Below, in pieces: positions 36,227-44,934 of a stretch of 50,950 bases of DNA; the stretch's first letter is position 1, and every line of letters starts with the position of its first letter. The position numbers and the translations under genes are program-made. The notes beneath the pieces are model-generated. The model did not search any database. It was not told where the DNA came from and saw only the letters and a list, made by a program, of their open reading frames with translations. Source of the DNA: Bacteroidales bacterium (lineage in GTDB: Bacteria; Bacteroidota; Bacteroidia; Bacteroidales; P3); NCBI GenBank assembly GCA_017449975.1, contig JAFSYK010000006.1, positions 1-50,950 on the forward strand. Direction: 5' to 3'.

Positions 36227-37198
36227 TCAATGTATGGAATTCGACTCATCTTCGCCTACATCATCTTCGTTGATGGAATGCAACTGTTCCAGCCATGAGG
36301 CCCAATGCAAATCATTTTCAGCCTCTTCTTCTTTCGAACGACGGTGCTCGGCCATCGTCTCGCCCGCCACAATACCTGTCGGGACGGCTATGATGGAGTA
36401 ACCGAGAATCATAATCACAATGGCGATAAACTGTCCCACCGGCGTCACCGGTGTCACGTCGCCATAGCCCACCGTGGTCAGCGTCACCACTGCCCAATAA
36501 ATACCCCTGGGGATGCTGGTAATCTTATCATTATAGCCATCCTCGACCATGAAGATAATCGTGCCGAGGATAACGGCCATGATATAGACAAATAGCATAA
36601 AAATGAGAATCTTGGCAAAACTGTTGCGCAATGCGTTCATCAATCGATGACCCTCATACAGGAAGCGCTGCATGTGGAAGATGCGGAAAATGCGCAGCAT
36701 ACGCAACAACCGCAGCACCATCAGCGAGTGGGTAGCCGGAAACAGCAGACTCAGATAGGCAGGCAGAATCGACACCAAATCGATGATGCCGTAGAACGAA
36801 AAAACATACTTGCGTGGCTTCTTGAGACAGTAGAGACGCAGGTAATATTCCACGGTAAAAGCGATGGTGAAACCCCACTCCAGCAGTGACACAATGATAC
36901 GCATCACAGGATTGGTGATGATGCTGTCGACCATCAGCAACAACGTGTTGGCCAGAATGGCCACCAGCAGCCACACGTCGAACCGCTTGCCCGCCGGCGT
37001 GTCGGCCTGGAAAATCACCGTATAGATCTGTCGCTTCGTCGCCCCACGAAAACGTTTGGGCAGCAAAAGCGAGAATACAATATAATGAATAATCTTATAT
37101 ACCTTAGGCTGAAGCTTGGCCCAAAACATAACCCAACGGGCTCGGAAAGCCCGCCGCCGTTCAGCTAAAGGTTTTTTGTTTTTATTCATCAATCCCAT
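36227..37198 (-). CDS. voltage-gated-like potassium channel
   Basis: Six-segment ion channel subunit of 323 residues. The S4-like helix carries regularly spaced arginines (LRLLRMLRIFRIFHMQRFLY). The pore has the potassium selectivity filter TLTTVGYGDVTPV. The S6 helix is IAIVIMILGYSIIAVPTGIV, followed by an acidic tail (HSINEDDVGEDES). It belongs to the ion transporter/Kch group and would form a tetramer in the inner membrane. ATG codons at 37198 and 37189 are both possible. It sits between an M16 protease and DUF3109 in one operon. Confidence 0.92.
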   Translation of the reverse strand: MGLMNKNKKPLAERRRAFRARWVMFWAKLQPKVYKIIHYIVFSLLLPKRFRGATKRQIYTVIFQADTPAGKRFDVWLLVAILANTLLLMVDSIITNPVMRIIVSLLEWGFTIAFTVEYYLRLYCLKKPRKYVFSFYGIIDLVSILPAYLSLLFPATHSLMVLRLLRMLRIFRIFHMQRFLYEGHRLMNALRNSFAKILIFMLFVYIMAVILGTIIFMVEDGYNDKITSIPRGIYWAVVTLTTVGYGDVTPVTPVGQFIAIVIMILGYSIIAVPTGIVAGETMAEHRRSKEEEAENDLHWASWLEQLHSINEDDVGEDESNSIH

Positions 37199-37214
37199 AG
37201 TTCATAATAATCCA

Positions 37215-38468
37215 TCAGTCCGTCGCCGCTCCACGCAAGTAGTGCAGCGTGTTGGCATGACAGGGTTCCAGATAGCGCCGGGCGGCGGAACGGACCATCG
37301 CGGGGGTCACCCGACGGTACAGCTCCGGCTCGGTATTGATCAGCTGCAGGTCGCCCAGCCACTGGTAGTAGCAGAGGCTGTGGGCGCGGTCGGCAACGCG
37401 GTAGTGGGAGAAGAGAAACGTGGACTCGTACTTGTTGACCACCTTCTCCAGCTCGTCGTCCGTCACCTCCTGTTCCAACAACTGTCGCACCTCGGCATCC
37501 ACCGCCTGTTCGGCATCGGCCATCGCCACACCGTCGCACAGCTTTCCGGAAATCAGAAAAAGACCCCGGTCCACGTCGCCCGTCACGCTGGCGTCGAGTT
37601 CGGCAAAAAGCGCCTGCTCTTTGACCAGCCTGCGGTGGAAACGCGACGAATCGCCGTTGGAGAGAATATCCGAGACAAGGTCCATGGCCGGGAACAGCGC
37701 ATCGTGGCGGTCGCACATCAGGTAGGTGCGGTAGAAAGCGTCGGCACCCACAGGACGCTGCACGGTCTGCCGACAGGGCTCATCGGAATCCGGTTCAGGT
37801 GTCAGATGCCGTGCGCGACAGGGGTCGCCACCGTCGGCAATGCCACCGAACCATTGTTCCACCCACCGCAGCGTCTGTGCCACATCGACAGCACCTGCCA
37901 CCGAAAGGATAGCGTTGGATGGGCGGTAGTAGCGTTCAAAGAAAGACTGCACATCATCCAGCGACGCCTCCTGCACATGGGCAATGTCGGCACCGATAGT
38001 GCACCAGCGGTATGGGTGCTGCCGATAGCTGAGCGGACGCAGCAGCATCCACACGTCGCCGTAAGGCTGGTTGAGATAGCGCTGGTGGTACTCTTCGGTC
38101 ACCACCCGCTGTTGCACCTGCAGCCGCTCGAGCGACAGGTCGAGTCCATGCATACGGTCGGCCTCCAGCCGCAACGCCGTCTCCAGCTGTCGTGCTGGAA
38201 CCGTGAGGTAATAGTTCGTATAGTCGAGGTTGGTGAAAGCGTTCGACTCGCCGCCGATGCCATTGACCACAAGGTCGTAGTCGGGCACCGCCCGGGTGCC
38301 GCCAAACATCAGGTGTTCGAAAAGATGGGCAAAGCCCGTACGATGGGGATTCTCGTCGCGCGAACCCACGCCATAGAGCAGGTTCACCGTCACCAGCGGG
38401 GTGTCCGCTTCGTGGTGACAGATAACGGTCAACCCATTGTCCAGAATATGACGTGTACAGGCAATCAT
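37215..38468 (-). CDS. M16-family metalloprotease, single-module
   Basis: Peptidase of 417 residues with the inverted zinc motif HLFEH (His48, Glu51, His52) and a third ligand near Glu125 in QRVVTEEYHQR. The arginine/tyrosine region DRAHSLCYYQW lies in the C-terminal half. No signal peptide is visible, unlike the large M16 gene at 22536, so it may be cytoplasmic or non-classically exported. First gene of an operon through channel, DUF3109 and lspA, with a TACCTTTG box 16 bases before the ATG. Confidence 0.9.
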   Translation of the reverse strand: MIACTRHILDNGLTVICHHEADTPLVTVNLLYGVGSRDENPHRTGFAHLFEHLMFGGTRAVPDYDLVVNGIGGESNAFTNLDYTNYYLTVPARQLETALRLEADRMHGLDLSLERLQVQQRVVTEEYHQRYLNQPYGDVWMLLRPLSYRQHPYRWCTIGADIAHVQEASLDDVQSFFERYYRPSNAILSVAGAVDVAQTLRWVEQWFGGIADGGDPCRARHLTPEPDSDEPCRQTVQRPVGADAFYRTYLMCDRHDALFPAMDLVSDILSNGDSSRFHRRLVKEQALFAELDASVTGDVDRGLFLISGKLCDGVAMADAEQAVDAEVRQLLEQEVTDDELEKVVNKYESTFLFSHYRVADRAHSLCYYQWLGDLQLINTEPELYRRVTPAMVRSAARRYLEPCHANTLHYLRGAATD

Positions 38469-38483
38469 ACTTGTTCAAAATTA

Positions 38484-38491
38484 CAAAGGTA
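38484..38491 (-). promoter_or_regulatory. TACCTTTG promoter box for the M16-channel-DUF3109-lspA operon
   Basis: TAnnTTTG match on the minus strand, 16 bases before the ATG at 38468, so the leader would be about a dozen bases. Confidence 0.7.
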
Positions 38492-38507
38492 CAGAAAAAT
38501 TGAGAAT

Positions 38508-38665
38508 TGAGAGTTGAGAATTGAGAATTTTAGTTTCTGGGTGAAAGTTATTTTACTAATCTAACACTAATTATTCGTATCTTTGTTTTTTTAATAACGT
38601 TTAAAGTTTAATGTTTAACGTTTAATGTGCTCCCACTAACAACTGACCACTGACCACTAAAAACA
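38508..38665 (+). repeat. simple-sequence words around the barrel-gene promoter
   Basis: GAGAATTGAGAGTTGAGAAT repeats lie at 38504-38530. Past the promoter box, GTTTAAAGTTTAATGTTTAACG (38599-38627) and ACTGACCACTGACCACT (38642-38658) fill the leader up to the ATG. The words match tracts at 25451, 29300 and 15787. Confidence 0.7.
38578..38585 (+). promoter_or_regulatory. TATCTTTG promoter box for the TonB-receptor-like gene
   Basis: TAnnTTTG match about 92 bases before the ATG at 38677. The long leader downstream consists of simple-sequence words. Confidence 0.65.
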
Positions 38666-38676
38666 TTCATTTTTCT

Positions 38677-41328
38677 ATGCGCAACATTCGTTTCATCCGC
38701 ACGCTCTCCATTTTTGTTTTACTGTCCATAGCTGTTTTACCCCTCGTGGCCGAAGCGCAGCCCGGCGGTCCTCCTTCAGGCGGCGGCCGTCCTCCGATGG
38801 GTGGCCCCGGCGGTTTTCGCCCTGGTCGATTCCCCGGACAAAACAACGAAAACAACCAGCAGCAACAGCAGCAGAAGACGGTGCGTAAGAAAATCATCGG
38901 CAACACCTACAAGGTGGTTGGCACGTTGCGCGACAGCGTCAGCGGCGAAACGCTGCCCTTTGTCAACGTCAGCGTGCTGGAGCGCGCCGACAGCACCTTT
39001 GTCAAAGGTGCCTCGTCGGACTTCAACGGCGAGTTCGAGGTGAACGGCGTGCCCGCCGGCGAATACTTGCTGCGCGTCTCCGCCATCGGCTACCGCAACT
39101 ACTACCACCCCTTCACCGTGGAAAACAACACCGCACTGGGCACACTGAAACTGAAACAGGGTGCCACCACGCTGCAGGAGGTACAGATCTCCGCCGACCG
39201 GCCGCTCTACGCCATGGACGGTGAGAAGATGATATATAATGTCAGCGACGACCCCTCCATCCAGACCGGAACCACCGAGGACGCCCTCCAGAATGCCCCG
39301 GGCGTGGAGGTCGACGTGGAAGGTAACATCACCCTGCGCGGTGTGAGCAGCGTGGAGATTTGGATCAACGACAAGCCATCTAAACTGACGGAAGAGAACC
39401 TCAAAACCTACCTGCAGACGCTGCCCGCCAACGCACTGGCCCGCATCGAGACCATCACCAACCCGTCGGCCAAATATGCCACCGACGCCGAGGCGGTCAT
39501 CAACATCATCACCTCCGCCCATATTAAGAGCAACCAGTTTGTCAGCTTCGGTGTCAATGGTTCCAACCAGCCGTTCGTCAGCCCCTGGATCAGCTATATG
39601 TGGGCCAAGGAGAAACTGAGCTTCAACATCTTCGCCTCGGGTCGTTACTCCAAGCGCGACAACACCAGCGAGAGCTGGTCGATGCGCCGCAACGACCGCG
39701 CCGGCGGTGTGCGGGGACAAGACTACGACACCACCTTCTATCAGGGCGACACCTCCAAGAGCCAGAATATCAGTAGCAGCGGCAACTTCTTTGCCAACCT
39801 CAACTACGAGATTGACTCCATGAGCGAGCTGTCCGTCAATGCCGGCGGTTTCTACAACTACAACCGCGCCCGTTCCTACCGTCAGACCGACCAAACCTTC
39901 TACAACACCACCATCGGCGACAGCATCCTGGCCTACACCATTGGCGACACCGCCACTACCCCGTCGTTTTTCACCCACGCCGGTGCCGACTACACCAAGA
40001 AATTCGACAACGAAGGACACAACCTGCGTATCGGCATCAACACTCGCTTGAACCGCAACGCTGGAGACGACTACTACGACCGCACCTATACCACCTACAG
40101 TCTGCCTGGAAAGAACGAGGACCGCTACCTGAAAACCGACAACTATGGCTACGGTCTCAGTCTCGACGCACGCTACAACCGTCCTTATTCGAAAGACGGC
40201 GAACTGAGCTATGGTCTGCGTGCCGACCACCAGCAGAGCAAGAACGACTACCGTCGCTACTACTCCAACGATGGTGGCAGCAACTACGACAGCGTCGATG
40301 CATTGCGCACCTATCACTTCAACGGACAGGAGACCAACGTCAGCGTCGATGTCAACTGGACGCACCGCTGGGGCGGTTTCACCCTCAGCAGCGGACTGGG
40401 CTACGAACTGGGTCGCACCTATTATAGCTACAGCGAGAACATCCAGCCGTCGACAGACAGCTCCTTCTTCACCCACAGTCTCCGTCCATCCATCCACCTC
40501 ACCTACCGCACGGCGGACATGAACAACTACAAGCTCAACTACACCATGCGTATGAGCCACGCCGGCGAGGAGGATGTCACCCGCTTCAAGATCTACGGCG
40601 AGGACTCCTACCGCACCGGCAACCCCGACGGGCTGAAACCCAGCTACACCCACTCGCTGGAGGCTGGCTGGCAGAAATTCTTCGAGACCTTCGGCAATGT
40701 AGGCATTGAAGCCTACGGACGCTGGAGCACCAACGAAATCAGTTCGCTGACTGACGCCGAATACGACAACCTGCTGGAGCGCATCGTCAGCTACTCCACA
40801 CCCTACAACATGGGATCGTCGTGGCGCTATGGCTCCTCGCTCAACATGACCTATCGCCCGACGGGCTTCTTCAATGTGCGACTCTACGCCAACGTATACA
40901 ACTACGGCTATCACCTCGACAACTACCGTGGTCAGTCCTACGAGAACAACAAATGGTCGTGGAGCGCTCGCATCAACGGATGGGCTAAAGTCTTCGACCA
41001 ATACCAGGTTACCATGTCGCTGAACTACTCATCGCCCACCATCAGCCTGATGAGCGAGCAGAAAGCGCGCTACTGGTTCAATATTGGCGTCCGCAGTGAT
41101 TTCTTCAAACGCAAGCTGTCGGTCTTCGTCAACGTACAGGACCTCTTCAACTGGGGTGCCCGCTACGGATCGGGATCGGAGAACACCAACCCCTACTACC
41201 TGAGCGAGAGCACCAGCAAGATGATCAACAGCCGATATATCTCGGTTGGCATCACGCTGCGCTTTGGCAAAATGGAACTGGAAAGAAATGCCAAAGACGG
41301 CTCGTCGGAGACCGGTGACTCCTTGTAA
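38677..41328 (+). CDS. TonB-receptor-like outer-membrane barrel protein
   Basis: Outer-membrane protein of 883 residues: signal peptide (to AEAQ); a Gly/Pro-rich stretch (about 29-55) and an Asn/Gln run; a carboxypeptidase-regulatory-like domain (about 80-165, GTLRDSVSGETLPFVNVSV); a plug-like segment (about 175-275, with NAPGVEVDVEGNITLRG and ITNPSAKYATDAEAVINI); then a large barrel ending IGVTLRFGK-like (VGITLRFGKMELERN). This is the outer membrane beta-barrel/CarboxypepD_reg family common in Bacteroidetes, not a SusC, since no SusD partner follows. Ligand unknown. Confidence 0.9.
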   Translation: MRNIRFIRTLSIFVLLSIAVLPLVAEAQPGGPPSGGGRPPMGGPGGFRPGRFPGQNNENNQQQQQQKTVRKKIIGNTYKVVGTLRDSVSGETLPFVNVSVLERADSTFVKGASSDFNGEFEVNGVPAGEYLLRVSAIGYRNYYHPFTVENNTALGTLKLKQGATTLQEVQISADRPLYAMDGEKMIYNVSDDPSIQTGTTEDALQNAPGVEVDVEGNITLRGVSSVEIWINDKPSKLTEENLKTYLQTLPANALARIETITNPSAKYATDAEAVINIITSAHIKSNQFVSFGVNGSNQPFVSPWISYMWAKEKLSFNIFASGRYSKRDNTSESWSMRRNDRAGGVRGQDYDTTFYQGDTSKSQNISSSGNFFANLNYEIDSMSELSVNAGGFYNYNRARSYRQTDQTFYNTTIGDSILAYTIGDTATTPSFFTHAGADYTKKFDNEGHNLRIGINTRLNRNAGDDYYDRTYTTYSLPGKNEDRYLKTDNYGYGLSLDARYNRPYSKDGELSYGLRADHQQSKNDYRRYYSNDGGSNYDSVDALRTYHFNGQETNVSVDVNWTHRWGGFTLSSGLGYELGRTYYSYSENIQPSTDSSFFTHSLRPSIHLTYRTADMNNYKLNYTMRMSHAGEEDVTRFKIYGEDSYRTGNPDGLKPSYTHSLEAGWQKFFETFGNVGIEAYGRWSTNEISSLTDAEYDNLLERIVSYSTPYNMGSSWRYGSSLNMTYRPTGFFNVRLYANVYNYGYHLDNYRGQSYENNKWSWSARINGWAKVFDQYQVTMSLNYSSPTISLMSEQKARYWFNIGVRSDFFKRKLSVFVNVQDLFNWGARYGSGSENTNPYYLSESTSKMINSRYISVGITLRFGKMELERNAKDGSSETGDSL

Positions 41329-41342
41329 GATGCCTTGGGAAT

Positions 41343-41405
41343 GCGTTAGGTACTATTAGACTAATAGGTCTAATTGGTCCTATTAGTCTAATTAGTCTAA
41401 TAGTG
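41343..41405 (+). repeat. TTAGTCTAATTAGTCC-type tract
   Basis: Words such as TATTAGACTAATAGGTCTAATTGGTCC and ATTAGTCTAATTAGTC, partly palindromic, lie between the barrel gene and tRNA-Gln. The same words occur at 34684-34740. No terminator for the barrel gene was identified in the gap. Confidence 0.75.
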
Positions 41406-41463
41406 CGTTAGGACTTTAAGATGAGATTTTGAAAAAAAATTTGGCAGTATTGAGAAAAAGTGC

Positions 41464-41471
41464 TACCTTTG
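41464..41471 (+). promoter_or_regulatory. TACCTTTG promoter box for tRNA-Gln(CTG)
   Basis: TAnnTTTG match 28 bases before the mature tRNA. Confidence 0.7.
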
Positions 41472-41499
41472 CAACCGCTTTTGAAAGAGAAAAAGCCAT

Positions 41500-41570
41500 T
41501 GTCCAATGGTGTAATGGTAGCACATCTGACTCTGGATCAGCCAGTCTAGGTTCGAGTCCTGGTTGGACAA
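41500..41570 (+). tRNA. tRNA-Gln(CTG)
   Basis: A 71-base tRNA. The acceptor TGTCCAA pairs with TTGGACA, discriminator A. The anticodon loop CTCTGGA gives CTG, and the T loop is GTTCGAGTC. CCA is not encoded. It is a single-gene unit with its own box and terminator. Confidence 0.95.
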
Positions 41571-41575
41571 CAAGA

Positions 41576-41614
41576 ACAAAAGGTTTCAGTAAACGCTGAA
41601 ACCTTTTGTTTTTC
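41576..41614 (+). terminator. intrinsic terminator of tRNA-Gln(CTG)
   Basis: A 14-bp stem (ACAAAAGGTTTCAG / CTGAAACCTTTTGT, six-base loop) is followed by TTTTT, six bases after the tRNA. Confidence 0.9.
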
Positions 41615-41659
41615 CTCAATTCACTACTATTGGCGATAGACCATTTCAAACATTAGGTT

Positions 41660-41667
41660 TATCTTTG
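41660..41667 (+). promoter_or_regulatory. TATCTTTG promoter box for feoAB
   Basis: TAnnTTTG match 20 bases before the feoAB ATG at 41688. No Fur-box-like palindrome was recognised. Confidence 0.7.
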
Positions 41668-41687
41668 CATTGGAAAGATTCCTTACT

Positions 41688-44042
41688 ATGACACTTAAAG
41701 AACTGGAAATAGGTGCAGTGGCCCGCATCACCGCCATCGGTGGCGAAGGTGCGCGACGTCAGCACTTCCTGGATATGGGTCTCATACCCGGCACCACGGT
41801 ACGCATGATCAAGCACGCCCCCATGGGCGACCCTGTGGAGGTGATGCTGCACAGCTACTCGCTGACTTTGCGTAAATCCGATGCCGAGGAGATCAACATC
41901 GAACCCCAGACCGACGATAACTACACTACCTCCTGCCACTCCGACAGTACCGCCTATTTAGAGCATCTGCACGACCACAACGCCCACCCCGGACTGGGCG
42001 AGATGGGCGTGTACCACACCAAGGACGACGAACATCCGCTGCCCAAGGAGACGACACTCACCTTTGGTTTGGCCGGACAACAAAACTGCGGCAAGACGAC
42101 GCTGTTCAACCTGCTGACAGGCTCCAACCAGCATGTGGGCAACTTCCCCGGGGTAACCATCGACCGCAAAGACGGTGCCATCAAAGGGCATCCCAACACC
42201 CGTATCACCGACCTGCCGGGCATCTACTCGCTGTCGCCCTATACGGCGGAGGAGCGTGTAAGCCGTCAGTTCCTACTCAAAGAACATCCCCATTGTATCA
42301 TCAACGTGGTAGATGCCACCAATATCGAGCGACACCTATACCTCACCATGCAGCTAATGGAGCTGGACATCCCCATGGTACTGGCGTTGAACATGATGGA
42401 CGAGCTGCGCAACAACGGCGGTTCCATCCGCGTCAACGAGATGGAGCGTCTGCTCGGCATCCCCGTGGTGCCCATCTCGGCCGCCAAGAACGAAGGCATC
42501 GAAGAGCTGGTGGAACATGCGCTGCATATCGCCCACTACCAGGAGCGCCCGCTGATGCAAGACTTCTGCAGTGCCGACGACCACGGTGGTGCCGTACACA
42601 ACTGCCTGCACGGCATCATGGACGACATCGCCACCCACGCCGAGGTAGCACAGCTGCCACTGCGTTTCTCGGCCGACAAACTGGCGGAAGGCGACGCGGA
42701 GGTGCAAGAGGCATTGCAACTCGACGCCACCACCACCGACTCCATCAACCAACGCATAGCACGCATGGAACAAGAGCGAGGACTGGACCGCGCCGCCGCC
42801 ATTGCCGACATGCGGTTCCACTACATCGAACACCTCTGCGCCCACACCGTCGTCAAGCCCCGCGAGAGCAAGGAGGCGCTGCGCAGCCGCAAGATGGACA
42901 AGGTACTCACGGGACGCTTCACCGCCATCCCCTTGTTCATCACCCTGATGGCGTTGATTATCTGGCTCTCCATCGACTTCATCGGCGTGCCGCTGCAGGA
43001 CGGACTGCAGCAGTGCATCGACTGGCTGGCGAACCTCACCGCCGGCGCCATGGAACGGTGGCATGTAGGCACCGGCATCCAGTCGCTGGTCACCGACGGC
43101 CTCTATGGCGGTGTCGGAAGCGTGGTGAGCTTTGTGCCCATCATCATCGTGCTCTTCTTTTTCCTCAGCCTGCTGGAGGACAGCGGCTACATGGCACGCG
43201 TGGCCTTCGTCACCGACAAGTTGCTGCGTCATGTCGGTCTCACAGGACACAGCATCGTGCCCATGATCATCGGCTTCGGCTGCACCGTGCCCAGCGTCAT
43301 GGCGACACGTACCCTACCCTCTTCGCGCGACCGTCGCATGACCATCCTCATGACGCCCTTTATGAGCTGCTCGGCCAAGATACCCATCTACGTATTCCTT
43401 GCCACCACCTTCTTCCCTCGTCACGGCGGACTGGTGCTGGCGGGACTCTACCTGCTGGGCATCGCCACTGGCGTCACCATGGCGCTAGTTGTCAAAATGA
43501 GCCACCGCAACGAGAGGCCGGCACCCTTCGTTATGGAGTTGCCCAACTACCGCATGCCGCAGCCGCGCAACGTGGGTCACCTGCTGTGGGACCGCACCAA
43601 AGACTTCCTGCAACGCGCCTTTTCCATCATCCTCATCGCCTCACTGGTCATCTGGTTCCTGCAGACCTTCAACTTCCGGCTGCAGATGGTCGACGAGGGC
43701 GACAGCATCCTGGCTTGGATTGCCAACCTGCTGACGCCGCTATTCCGTCCCATCGGACTGGGCCACTGGCAGCTGGTTACCGCCTTGGTGAGCGGATTCC
43801 TCGCCAAAGAAAGTGTTGTTGCAACCATGGGTGTGCTCGACTGCGCCACGTTGCTCACCCCGGCATCGGCACTCGCCATGATGGTATTCTGCCTGCTCTA
43901 CACCCCCTGCGTCGCCGCCATCGCCGCCATCCGTCGCGAGTTAGGTGGCAAATGGGCGTTCTTCGTCGTCATCTACCAATGTGTGATAGCCTGGCTCCTC
44001 GCCGGCGCAACATGGCTGTTGGCCAGCTGGATGCTGGGATAA
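41688..44042 (+). CDS. feoB: ferrous iron transporter FeoAB fusion
   Basis: Inner-membrane Fe(II) uptake protein of 784 residues. An N-terminal FeoA SH3-like domain (about 1-75, LKELEIGAVARITAIGGEGA and LGLIPGTT-like DMGLIPGTTVRMIKHAPMGD) is fused to FeoB. The G domain has GQQNCGKTTLFNLLTG, DLPGIYSLSPYTAEE and NMMD. The membrane part contains two gate regions (GYMARVAFVTDKLLRHVGLTG and CTVPSVMATRT), and the C-terminal half has FLAKESVVATMGVL. Fusion is usual in Bacteroidetes. The start is ATG 41688; a TTG six codons earlier is not supported. Confidence 0.96.
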   Translation: MTLKELEIGAVARITAIGGEGARRQHFLDMGLIPGTTVRMIKHAPMGDPVEVMLHSYSLTLRKSDAEEINIEPQTDDNYTTSCHSDSTAYLEHLHDHNAHPGLGEMGVYHTKDDEHPLPKETTLTFGLAGQQNCGKTTLFNLLTGSNQHVGNFPGVTIDRKDGAIKGHPNTRITDLPGIYSLSPYTAEERVSRQFLLKEHPHCIINVVDATNIERHLYLTMQLMELDIPMVLALNMMDELRNNGGSIRVNEMERLLGIPVVPISAAKNEGIEELVEHALHIAHYQERPLMQDFCSADDHGGAVHNCLHGIMDDIATHAEVAQLPLRFSADKLAEGDAEVQEALQLDATTTDSINQRIARMEQERGLDRAAAIADMRFHYIEHLCAHTVVKPRESKEALRSRKMDKVLTGRFTAIPLFITLMALIIWLSIDFIGVPLQDGLQQCIDWLANLTAGAMERWHVGTGIQSLVTDGLYGGVGSVVSFVPIIIVLFFFLSLLEDSGYMARVAFVTDKLLRHVGLTGHSIVPMIIGFGCTVPSVMATRTLPSSRDRRMTILMTPFMSCSAKIPIYVFLATTFFPRHGGLVLAGLYLLGIATGVTMALVVKMSHRNERPAPFVMELPNYRMPQPRNVGHLLWDRTKDFLQRAFSIILIASLVIWFLQTFNFRLQMVDEGDSILAWIANLLTPLFRPIGLGHWQLVTALVSGFLAKESVVATMGVLDCATLLTPASALAMMVFCLLYTPCVAAIAAIRRELGGKWAFFVVIYQCVIAWLLAGATWLLASWMLG

Positions 44043-44130
44043 AAAATTATCGTTATAACGTGATAATGTGATAACGAAAAAATGAAATCGTAATAACGAA
44101 ATAACGTTATAACGTAATAACGAAAACAAA
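44043..44130 (+). repeat. ATAACGAAATAACG leader tract
   Basis: Degenerate words ATCGTTATAACGTGATAATG and GTAATAACGAAATAACGTTATAACG fill the space between feoAB and the next gene. They continue as a G-poor stretch to the ATG at 44154. Related words lie at 44893-44934 and 47165-47210. Confidence 0.85.
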
Positions 44131-44153
44131 TCAACAACAAATAACAAACCACC

Positions 44154-44891
44154 ATGCAAATCAACAGCCCTGGTTATTATTGGCTGGATTCGTGGGTGAT
44201 GGCCAACGTTATCCAGTTGGCCACGCAAGACTTCTGCACACGCTTTCTAGACCACACCAACGACCCGTGTGGCCGACAATACGACCAGATGACACAAGCC
44301 GCCCGCTCCGCAGCAGCCAACATCGCCGAGGGCAACTCACGCCACACCACATCCAAGGAGACCGAGATGCGTCTCACCGACGTGGCAAAGGCCAGCATGG
44401 CCGAACTCTCCAACGACTACCTCAACTGGCTCATGCTTCACGAGCAGATTCCCTGGTCCATCCATTCGGTGGAGTACCGTGAGGTAAGCAACATCATCCT
44501 TGACCGTGCCACCTATAAGGATGACATCCAGCACCTAAGCAGCCTCCATATCCTGACACAGAAGCACAAATTTAACCAATGGTTCGGGAGCGACGACTCC
44601 ATCGTGTCGGCCAACTGCATCCTAATCCTCTGCAACCGACTGATGCTTATGTTGGGAAAGCAGATCGAGAGTCAATTGGCCAATTTCAGGGAGGAGGGCG
44701 GCTTCACCGAAGCGCTCACCACTGTACGACTTGCCGCCAAAGCAGAAAAGAGCATCACCGATGGGGCACCCGCCTGTCCAAAGTGCGGCAAGCCGATGAT
44801 CAAACGCATGGCCAAGAAAGGCGTCAACTCCGGAAAACCGTTCTGGAGTTGTTCCACCTATCCCGAATGTAACGGGACAAGGAATATCTGA
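44154..44891 (+). CDS. S23-like four-helix-bundle protein with C-terminal topoisomerase-type zinc ribbon
   Basis: A 245-residue protein. The N-terminal 180 residues are helical and hold AARSAAANIAEGNSRHTTSK, the signature of the S23/four-helix-bundle family first seen in 23S rRNA intervening sequences. The last 40 residues (from about 207) form a C4 zinc ribbon, CPKCGKPMIKR...FWSCSTYPECNGTRNI, as at the end of topoisomerase I. The combination suggests a nucleic-acid-binding protein, perhaps of RNA; this is inference. It is flanked on both sides by ATAACG-type repeat tracts. No catalytic motif is seen. Confidence 0.82.
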   Translation: MQINSPGYYWLDSWVMANVIQLATQDFCTRFLDHTNDPCGRQYDQMTQAARSAAANIAEGNSRHTTSKETEMRLTDVAKASMAELSNDYLNWLMLHEQIPWSIHSVEYREVSNIILDRATYKDDIQHLSSLHILTQKHKFNQWFGSDDSIVSANCILILCNRLMLMLGKQIESQLANFREEGGFTEALTTVRLAAKAEKSITDGAPACPKCGKPMIKRMAKKGVNSGKPFWSCSTYPECNGTRNI

Positions 44892-44892
44892 A

Positions 44893-44934
44893 TTAATTCG
44901 TAATTACGTTATAACGAAAAAAACGCAATAACCT
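44893..44934. repeat. short ATTACGTTATAACG tract
   Basis: The 43-base gap between the convergent S23-like and dihydroorotate-dehydrogenase-like genes holds TTCGTAATTACGTTATAACG and AACGCAATAACC words, related to the tract upstream at 44043. No terminator is visible. Confidence 0.6.

Noticed and set aside
38776-41001. Minus-strand open frame of 741 codons opposite the barrel protein
   Set aside because: It mirrors the barrel gene; there is no start context, signal or domain, and the sense protein is clear.
38677-41328. SusC/SusD-type utilisation locus near the GH97 gene
   Set aside because: The barrel protein is of the CarboxypepD_reg/beta-barrel type, is 5.6 kb away from GH97, and no SusD-like lipoprotein follows it.
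42293-44071. Plus-strand overlapping frame of 592 codons inside feoAB
   Set aside because: It is a shifted frame of feoAB, dominated by His, Arg and Gly; the FeoB motifs are in the other frame.
44154-44891. Topoisomerase I fragment
   Set aside because: Only the zinc ribbon is of topoisomerase type; the rest is an S23-like helical protein with no TOPRIM or active-site tyrosine region.
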